DNA from: Candidatus Pygmaiobacter gallistercoris
GTDB taxonomy: Bacteria > Bacillota > Clostridia > Oscillospirales > Ruminococcaceae
NCBI GenBank assembly: GCA_019113125.1
Contig: DXIA01000032.1
Location: 1 to 5,792 of the forward strand
Direction: 5' to 3'
DNA: 5,792 bases
The notes under the pieces were generated by a model. That model was not told where the DNA came from, searched no databases, and saw nothing but the letters and a program-made list of their open reading frames with translations. The translations under genes and the position numbers were made by a program. Positions 1 to 5,792 of this stretch are shown here, piece after piece. Position 1 is the first letter of the stretch. Each line of letters opens with the position of its first letter.

Positions 1-1
1 G

Positions 2-22
2 CTGACCGGCCTTGTCGGCTGC
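2..22 (+). other. Lipoprotein signal peptide end and lipobox
   Basis: The in-frame residues L-T-G-L-V-G-C fit the signal peptidase II consensus (Leu at -3, Val at -2, Gly at -1, Cys at +1). They are followed by a flexible Gly/Ser/Pro/Glu-rich stretch typical of the tether of a mature lipoprotein. The basic n-region and most of the hydrophobic core are outside the window. Confidence 0.8.
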
Positions 23-1219
23 GGCCGGTCCGAAAGCGGATCCGCCCCGCCGGCGGAGGGCGCCGGGCCGCTGCAGATGATGACCCCCGCCTACACCCAT
101 TCAGAGATCGGTTTTGTGGGGAAGGAGGGGCTGTATCGATGTGAGAATATCGCCAAGGGCTATCTGCTCTGCTATCTCGATTATGCGACGAACCAGAAGG
201 TAGCGCTCTGCAACCGCCCCGAATGTCGCCACCAGGACCGCAGCTGCGCGGCCTGGCTGTCCAACTACGGCGCGCCGTTTGTGCTCGACGGCAAGCTCTA
301 TCTGGACTGCCTGCCGGAATTTTTCGACAACGAGGTCGGCCCCTACCACATCCAGCAGCGGAACCTTGACGGATCCGGGGCAAAGACGGTTTGGGAGGCG
401 CAGTCGGGGGAGTCGGTGACCAGTGCGATCGTCGCGGATGACGATTATTTCTATTTTTTCAGTTATCAGATGGCGGAGGGGGAGGAAGAAAGTGCAAACT
501 ATTGGAACCGGGTGCGGCGGGCGGACGGGTCGCGGGAGCGGATCAAAAAGATACCGGCGTTTGAGGGTTACGACCTGTTCGGCGTCACCGAAACGGCGGT
601 GATTGTCGTTAGAGGCTCCGAGTTGTTCGGCAGCGATTTCACCTTCTTTTTTATGGACCCGCAGACGGGAGATACCACTCCGGCCTTTTCGTTTGACACA
701 GAAGAGACGCTCTTTCAGTACCTCGATGGACAGACGGCCTATTTTTTGGATCTCGCGGAGAACGCGCTGAAGACCGTTGACCTTGAGACCGGGGAGAGAA
801 AGACCGTCTTTCCGGATCTCGGGCTGGACAAGATCGGGCAAGAATGGCTCGAGATCCGGCTGGTGGTGGACGGGCGGTATCTGGTACTTTACAGCTCGGA
901 AGAGCAGCCCGGTGCAGAGAAACTGGCCGCCGTCTGCTACGCCGTCGACCTCGCGCAGCAGACGATCCGAAGACAGGACTTTTACTTCGAGATGACCGAT
1001 GGCGAGATCAGCCCGTATACGGTGAACTACCTGCTGCCCGGCGAAAAGCTGTTGGCGATCACCGGTATGGAGACCGAGTACCAGCGGATCGAGAACTATG
1101 GCCTGGTGGAGGATTACCCGGTCGATTACTATACCGAGGCGGTGATCCCGGTGACCGACTTCTTTGCCGGCATCGACAACTTCACCCCAGTTACCACAGT
1201 GCTCTGGGGGAACAGCTGA
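2..1219 (+). CDS. Surface lipoprotein, beta-propeller-like, 5'-truncated by the window
   Basis: The reading frame is open from the first bases of the window, so the true start lies upstream; the first in-window ATG (77) is not the start. The first codons read L-T-G-L-V-G-C, a lipobox (L-V-G-C) whose Cys codon is at 20-22, so the product should be lipid-anchored on the outer face of the membrane. Counting that Cys as +1, the visible mature protein has 399 residues. After a short Gly/Ser/Pro/Glu tether comes a Cys/His cluster at mature residues 64-76 (C-N-R-P-E-C-R-H, then C76). The rest alternates 'DG..YF' strands with 'D..TG' turns (about 53-67, 88-119, 138-177, 187-223, 236-264, 280-319), a pattern typical of beta-propeller blades. 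It lies 39 nt upstream of an ABC exporter and probably shares its transcript, suggesting an accessory or sensing role. Function is unknown; lipoprotein status is well supported and the propeller fold is inferred. Confidence 0.85.
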   Translation: MTGLVGCGRSESGSAPPAEGAGPLQMMTPAYTHSEIGFVGKEGLYRCENIAKGYLLCYLDYATNQKVALCNRPECRHQDRSCAAWLSNYGAPFVLDGKLYLDCLPEFFDNEVGPYHIQQRNLDGSGAKTVWEAQSGESVTSAIVADDDYFYFFSYQMAEGEEESANYWNRVRRADGSRERIKKIPAFEGYDLFGVTETAVIVVRGSELFGSDFTFFFMDPQTGDTTPAFSFDTEETLFQYLDGQTAYFLDLAENALKTVDLETGERKTVFPDLGLDKIGQEWLEIRLVVDGRYLVLYSSEEQPGAEKLAAVCYAVDLAQQTIRRQDFYFEMTDGEISPYTVNYLLPGEKLLAITGMETEYQRIENYGLVEDYPVDYYTEAVIPVTDFFAGIDNFTPVTTVLWGNS

Positions 1220-1242
1220 TCCGCCCGCACCGCGCACCTGAT

Positions 1243-1249
1243 AGGAGGG
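1243..1249 (+). promoter_or_regulatory. Ribosome binding site for the first ABC ATPase
   Basis: AGGAGGG ends 9 nt before the ATG at 1259 and is a near-perfect Shine-Dalgarno match, fixing that start. The surrounding 39-nt gap (1220-1258) holds no stem-loop with a U-tract and no convincing -35/-10 pair, so readthrough from the lipoprotein gene is expected. Confidence 0.85.
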
Positions 1250-1258
1250 AGAAAGACC

Positions 1259-2032
1259 ATGAACAACACCCCATTGCTCGAGGTGGAGCGGCTGACCCAC
1301 ATCTACCGCCGGGGGAGGAAGGAGGAGACCCTTGCCCTCGACCAGCTCAGCTTTTCGCTCGGGCCGGGCCTCTACGGTCTGCTCGGGCCGAACGGGGCGG
1401 GCAAGTCCACCCTGCTCAACATCATCACCTGCTCCCTCACCCCGACCAGCGGCCGGGTGCGGTGGAACGGCAGCACCATCTCCCCGCTGCGCACCGGCTT
1501 TCGCCGCGAGCTCGGGTATATGCCGCAGCAGCAGACCCTCTATGACACCTTCACCGGCTACCGGTTTCTCGCCTATCTGTGTGCCCTCAAGGAGCTGCCG
1601 GCAAAGCAAATCCCCGCCGAGGTCGAGCGGGCCGCGGCGCTGGTCAACCTCTCGGGGGAGCTGACCAAGCGACTCTCGGCCTATTCCGGCGGGATGAAAC
1701 AGCGGCTGCTCGCGGCCGGGGCAATCCTCGGGGACCCCAGGCTGCTGATCTTCGACGAGCCGACCGCCGGCCTCGACCCGAAGGAGCGGGTGCGGTTCCG
1801 CCGGATGGTCAAAGCGCTCTCGGAGAACCGGATGGTGGTGATCGCGACCCATGTGGTGTCGGACGTCGAGCAGGTGGCGGACGGCATTCTTCTGCTCAAA
1901 AAGGGGCGGCTGGTCTGCAGCGGCTCACCGGAACAGCTGATCGAGACCTATCTGGGACAGGACGGCAGCCTGGAAAAGGTCTACCTGAAAATCTTTGGAG
2001 ATGAGGCGGATGTGGAATCTGATTCGGCATGA
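1259..2032 (+). CDS. ABC-2/BcrA-type transporter ATP-binding protein
   Basis: A 257-residue cytoplasmic ATPase subunit that should power the fused permease encoded next. All nucleotide-binding elements are present: Walker A G43-PNGAGKS-T51; Q-loop Q90 in 'YMPQ'; signature Y142-SGGM, the variant common in ABC-2 exporters in place of LSGGQ; Walker B 'LLIFDEP' 162-168 with catalytic E167; D-loop 'AGLDP' 170-174; switch His198 in 'ATH'. The 'D..GLL/GPNGAGKST' opening and the C-terminal 'GRLVCSGSPEQLIE' tail are typical of the CcmA/BcrA-like group exporting lipids, antibiotics or peptides. There is one nucleotide-binding domain and no membrane segment. Length is ordinary for a short member; some relatives have about 50 extra C-terminal residues. 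The last 23 nt overlap the permease gene, so the two products are probably made in a coupled ratio. Family assignment is secure; the substrate is unknown. Confidence 0.96.
   Translation: MNNTPLLEVERLTHIYRRGRKEETLALDQLSFSLGPGLYGLLGPNGAGKSTLLNIITCSLTPTSGRVRWNGSTISPLRTGFRRELGYMPQQQTLYDTFTGYRFLAYLCALKELPAKQIPAEVERAAALVNLSGELTKRLSAYSGGMKQRLLAAGAILGDPRLLIFDEPTAGLDPKERVRFRRMVKALSENRMVVIATHVVSDVEQVADGILLLKKGRLVCSGSPEQLIETYLGQDGSLEKVYLKIFGDEADVESDSA
1997..2000 (+). promoter_or_regulatory. Ribosome binding site deciding the permease start
   Basis: GGAG lies inside the end of the ATPase gene. It sits 9 nt before the ATG at 2010, but directly abuts the ATG at 2001 and lies within the TTG-initiated frame beginning at 1995. 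The spacing favours 2010 as the start. A second weak GAGG (2003-2006) also points to 2010. Confidence 0.65.
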
Positions 2033-4417
2033 ATGGTACAAGCTCTGGTCGCAGCGGATCTTCCCGGCCGGACTTGCGGCGCTCTGCGCGCTCAACTTCT
2101 TCTTTCTCTGGAACGCCGGGCAGCGGGCGGGGGCGGGAAACGACTACCGGGCGCTGGGGGCGGCGCTGGCAGAGGTGCCGGCGGCGGAGCAGCTGAGCTG
2201 GCTCGAGGCAAAACGGGAGGAGAGCTACGGTCTGCACCAGCTCGAGTACTATATCGAGAATGACTATGACCAGACGACCAACCACTACTATCCCTCGTTT
2301 CTCGCGCGCTGGGAGGCGTATGGCGAACTCTACAACACGGGGGATTATCTGGTCTTTTCGGACAACCTCACCGACCAGTACCAGATGCTGGAAAATGCCT
2401 ACCAGCAGGCGGCGTATGTGGCAAAGTTTCACGACCGGCTCGCCGAGATTCAGAACACGGCCGATTCGATGCTGCAGATCTCGATCTTCGGGCAGGGCAA
2501 CTACAACCAGCGAAACATCGAAAAGACCGCGCGAGACTGGGCCGGGCTCGAGGAGATCGAGCCGCAGTTCCAGCTGCAGGAGTTCTGGCATACCGTGACC
2601 GACTACGCGGTCACCGACTACATCCTGATCGGGATGATCCTGTTCTGCTCCTTCTTTCTCATCCGGCAGGAGCTTGAGCGGGGGATCCTCTACTATCTCT
2701 GGAGCATGCCGGCCGGACGGCTCAAACTCGCGGCGGCGAAATGGATCACCCTCTGCGGCAGCCTGCTGATCCTGATCCTGCTGCTCTACGGGGCGAATCT
2801 CTGCTGGTGCGCCACCGTCTACCCGGTCGGCAGCCTGGGTGCGCCGGTCCAGTCGCTGGCCTTTCTGCGGGACTGCACGCTGCAGGTCAGCATCGGCGGG
2901 TATTTCTTGCTCTATCTTGCGGCGAAGTTTCTCGCCGCCTGTCTGCTCGGCAGCTTTTTGCTGCTCTGTGCGCTCTGGGGGCGGCAGCTCTATACCGCCT
3001 ATCTGCCGGCGGTCGGCTTTGTTGCCCTCAACAACCTGCTCTATACCGCGATTCCCTCGTTCAGCACCCTCAACCTGCTGCACTACTGCAACCTGTTTGC
3101 GCTGCTGCGCACCAACGCCGTGCTGGGCGAATACCAGAACCTGTACTGGTTCGGCGTGCCGATCACCAAGTGGCGGGGGCAGTTTCTGTTCGGCGCCGCC
3201 GCTCTCGCGCTGTTTGTCGGGCTGTTTCTGCTGCTCTTTCTCAAAAAGCAGCGGACCGGCGCACCCGTGCGGCTGCGGCTGCCGGCGGTGCGGATCCCGC
3301 TGCCCCGTTTCCTGCGCAGGTCGGGGGTGGTCGGCACCGAGTTCTACAAGGTGTTCTGCAAGAACGGCGCCGCGGTGGTGCTGGCCCTCTTTCTCGCCTT
3401 TCAGGGCTATCAGCTGCTGACCACCGAAACCTATCTGACGCCGGATCAGGCAGAGACCAACTATTATATGCAGCGCCTTGCCGGCCCCTACGGGGAAAAG
3501 CAGTACCAGTGGCTGCTGGCAAAACAGAAACAGTTTGCGCCGCTCGCGGAGCTGCAGCAGGCCTATGAAACGGGGAAACTGACCACCTCGGAGTATGAGG
3601 AGCAGCTGCTGCCGCTGGCAGATCTGCGGCAGGAGTACAGAACCTTCCAGTCGATCGTCGCCCATCTCAACTATCTGCGGGAGCACCCCGGCGCACAGTT
3701 CATCAACGAGCAGGGGTATGCCAAGCTGTTCGGCTTTCAGGGGGATCAGAACCAGAGCGACGCACTCTGGGCGGTGCTGCTCTGCCTGCTCTGCTGTGCG
3801 GGCAGCTTTTCGGTCGATTACAGCAGCGGCATGGTCCGGGTGATCGCCGCGACGCCGCGGGGTCGGGGGGCGACGGCGCGGGCAAAGATCCTGGTCGCGC
3901 TGGTGGTGAGCGTCCTGATCACGGCGCTGGTCAGCCTGCCGCATTATCTCCTGGTCGCCCGGGACTACGGGATGACCTCGATCCTCGGCGCGGCGTACAG
4001 CCTGGAGCGGTTTCAAAACCTGCCGGCGGTTGTCACCGTCTCCGACCTGATTGTCAGCTCCCTCCTCGCGCGACTGATTGCCGTCTTTGCGATGGCCCTC
4101 GTCGTCCTCTGGATCTCGGACGCGACCCGGGACACGATGAAGACCCTCCTCGTCGGCGGGTTTCTCTTTCTCGTCCCGATCTTTCTGTCGATCTACTTCA
4201 CTCCGCCGCTGCGGTGGCTGACCCTCTATCCGGCGTTTCAGTTCGCGCCCTATCTCAGCGTAATCTACCGGCAGGGCTGGTCGGCAGCGGGGTCGCTGCT
4301 CTGGCTCATGGCGCTCGGCGCGCTCGCGGTGACCGCCGTCGTCCCCTTCTTCGGGAGTGAGACCACCTTCACCGGCCTTGTCCGGCAGAAAATTTTGCAG
4401 GGAGGGCGAAGGAGAGG

Positions 4418-4421
<4 letters not shown>
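2010..4421 (+). CDS. Fused two-half ABC-2-type permease with large extracytoplasmic domains
   Basis: An 803-residue membrane protein that looks like two ABC-2 permeases joined. Half 1 has predicted helices near 18-34, 204-220, 247-266, 295-321, 330-348 and 393-411; half 2 near 453-470, 585-602, 627-649, 680-703, 712-730 and 760-781. The halves share 'E-[WF]-Y-K' before helix 1 (E8, E444). After helix 2 both have Gly, then P-x-G-R, then Lys at identical spacing (G225/P234/R237/K244; G607/P616/R619/K626), the expected cytoplasmic coupling region. A basic linker (412-437) joins them on the inside. Each half carries a polar, Tyr/Gln/Glu-rich external domain between helices 1 and 2 (about 35-203 and 471-584). 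A single ABC-2 permease of this kind usually has about 250-400 residues. The start at 2010 is preferred by RBS spacing; TTG 1995 or ATG 2001 would add five or three residues. The gene overlaps the upstream ATPase gene by 23 nt and the next gene by 4 nt. Substrate unknown; helix boundaries are by eye. Confidence 0.9.
4401..4417 (+). promoter_or_regulatory. Ribosome binding region for the MacB-type ATPase
   Basis: Two purine-rich Shine-Dalgarno-like runs lie in the last codons of the permease gene. GGAGGG (4401-4406) is 11 nt before the ATG at 4418. AGGAGAGG (4410-4417) abuts that ATG but is 9 nt before an in-frame ATG at 4427. Either start gives a complete ATPase; the ATGA overlap with the permease stop favours 4418. 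Confidence 0.6.
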
Positions 4422-5140
<719 letters not shown>

Positions 5141-5147
5141 CAGAGAA

Positions 5148-5156
5148 GAGGGGGAG
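5148..5156 (+). promoter_or_regulatory. Ribosome binding site for the exported protein
   Basis: The purine run GAGGGGGAG lies in the 21-nt gap after the ATPase stop (TAG 5138-5140) and ends 5 nt before the ATG at 5162. The gap has no room for a promoter or terminator, so the exported protein should be on the same transcript. Confidence 0.7.
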
Positions 5157-5161
5157 CGGCA

Positions 5162-5792
5162 ATGAAGAGAAAAAAACTTGCGGCGCTGTTGGCCGCGCTG
5201 GTCCTGACGACGGGCAGCTGCTTTGTCCTGCCCGCAGCAGCGGCGGCGGAGGAGACGCCGAATGCCGATCTGCAGCCGGCCTTCGCGCCGGTCGTCACCG
5301 GATACACGGTGATGAATGCCGAGGGACAGGAGCTGCAGCGGGTCAGCGCGGGGGAGCCCTGTGTGATCGTCGTCTCGATCCGGGACACCGCCTTCAACAG
5401 CGAAAACAAGGCGCAGGCGGTGTATGATGCGCGGGGCAACATCGGCAACGCGAAGGTCACCTCGACCGGTTCCTTTTCGCCCCCGGCGCTCGAGAACATC
5501 CGGTTCACCGCCCCGCAGTTTGACGCGACCGGCGTCTCCTATGCGGTGGTCTTTGACGGGATCACCTACCTCGGCGGGGAGAATCAGCTCGCGTTTGATC
5601 TGACCTACAACGACCTCAAGCACCCGCTGACAAACCTCTCGGTCGGCATCAGCCAGTGCGTCGCCCCGGCAGCCGCGGAGGTGAGGCCGAGCGCGCTGGT
5701 CGTCCAAACCGCCGGGTACGGCGGGGGCCCCGTCGCGGCGGGCACGGCATTTGAGCTCACCGCCGAGATCCTCGCAACCGCCGGCAACACCC
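5162..5792 (+). CDS. Secreted/anchored beta-rich protein with Sec signal peptide, 3'-truncated
   Basis: The frame opens at ATG 5162 and runs off the window after 210 codons without a stop. Residues 1-29 are a clear signal peptide: basic start K2-R-K-K5, hydrophobic core 6-24, and an Ala run ending A27-A-A29 before E30-E31, a good signal peptidase I site. Cys20 is preceded by T-G-S, a poor lipobox, so lipidation is less likely. The remainder is rich in Val, Thr, Gly, Ala and Asn with beta-strand patterns. Two segments look alike: about 42-80 ('VVTGYT', then 'V.AGE....I.V.I..T..N') and about 177-210 ('LVVQTAGYGGGPVAAG', then 'F.L...I..T..N'). This resembles repeated Ig-like or CARDB/COG1361-like domains in Firmicute envelope proteins encoded beside MacB-type ABC genes. 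It may be an extracellular adaptor for that transporter. The export signal is solid; domain name and role are inference. Confidence 0.85.
   Translation, partial: MKRKKLAALLAALVLTTGSCFVLPAAAAAEETPNADLQPAFAPVVTGYTVMNAEGQELQRVSAGEPCVIVVSIRDTAFNSENKAQAVYDARGNIGNAKVTSTGSFSPPALENIRFTAPQFDATGVSYAVVFDGITYLGGENQLAFDLTYNDLKHPLTNLSVGISQCVAPAAAEVRPSALVVQTAGYGGGPVAAGTAFELTAEILATAGNT

Noticed and set aside
4..30. Perfect 8-bp inverted repeat (GACCGGCC at 4-11, GGCCGGTC at 23-30) with an 11-nt loop
   Set aside because: It lies inside the codons of the lipobox region and has no U-tract after it. GC-rich palindromes of this size arise easily in this composition, so I do not call it a terminator or operator.
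1220..1258. Possible internal promoter or terminator between the lipoprotein and ATPase genes
   Set aside because: Only 39 nt are available. They contain a strong Shine-Dalgarno site but no -10/-35 pair and no stem-loop plus U-tract.
101..1852. Long open frame on the - strand opposite the lipoprotein and the first ATPase
   Set aside because: The + strand frames carry a lipobox and a full set of ABC motifs with a strong RBS. The - strand product is rich in Arg, Pro, Gly and His without a recognisable domain, typical of antisense frames in GC-rich genes, and it spans a gene boundary.
1896..4016. Open frame of about 700 codons on the - strand opposite the permease
   Set aside because: It is a by-product of GC-rich codon use: the product is dominated by Arg, Gln, Pro and Glu and shows no domain. 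The + strand encodes twelve clear membrane segments with repeated ABC-2 motifs.
5162..5221. Lipobox at Cys20 of the exported protein
   Set aside because: The residues before the Cys are T-G-S, lacking Leu/Val/Ile at -3, and a better signal peptidase I site (A-A-A before E30) follows. Sec secretion without lipidation is more likely.

Overview
The window is a single co-directional gene cluster on the + strand. It has five protein genes, two of them cut by the window edges. The genes overlap or are separated by 39 nt or less, so there is no intergenic stretch of any size. No RNA gene, CRISPR array, insertion sequence, terminator or convincing promoter is visible. The DNA is GC-rich, Shine-Dalgarno sites are strong (AGGAGG/GGAG type), and the first gene is a lipoprotein with a Cys-Asn-Arg-Pro-x-Cys-x-His motif of a kind I associate with gut Clostridia. 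I infer a high-GC Clostridia member (Oscillospirales-like); that assignment comes from style, not from a marker gene.

Layout: (1) 2-1219 is the 3' part of a surface lipoprotein gene. The window opens inside its signal peptide, just before the lipobox cysteine, and the body looks like a beta-propeller. (2) 1259-2032 encodes an ABC-2/BcrA-type exporter ATPase. (3) 2010-4421 encodes a large ABC-2-type permease that appears to be two six-helix permeases fused head to tail, each half with a large extracytoplasmic domain between its first two helices; its start lies inside the ATPase gene. (4) 4418-5140 encodes a second, different ATPase of the MacB/LolD type, joined to the permease gene by an ATGA overlap. 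(5) 5162 to the window end encodes an exported protein with a Sec signal peptide and at least two similar beta-rich segments; its 3' end lies outside.

How they may work together (inference): genes 2 and 3 form a complete exporter, with the fused permease supplying both membrane halves and a homodimer of the first ATPase driving it. The lipoprotein would sit on the outer face beside the large external domains. Gene 4 belongs to a family that normally works with FtsX-like permeases, and none is in the window. Gene 5 followed by an unseen FtsX-like permease just downstream would complete a second, MacB-like envelope machine. The tight coupling of all five genes suggests that the two ABC systems act on the same envelope or export process. 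The substrate cannot be read from this sequence.
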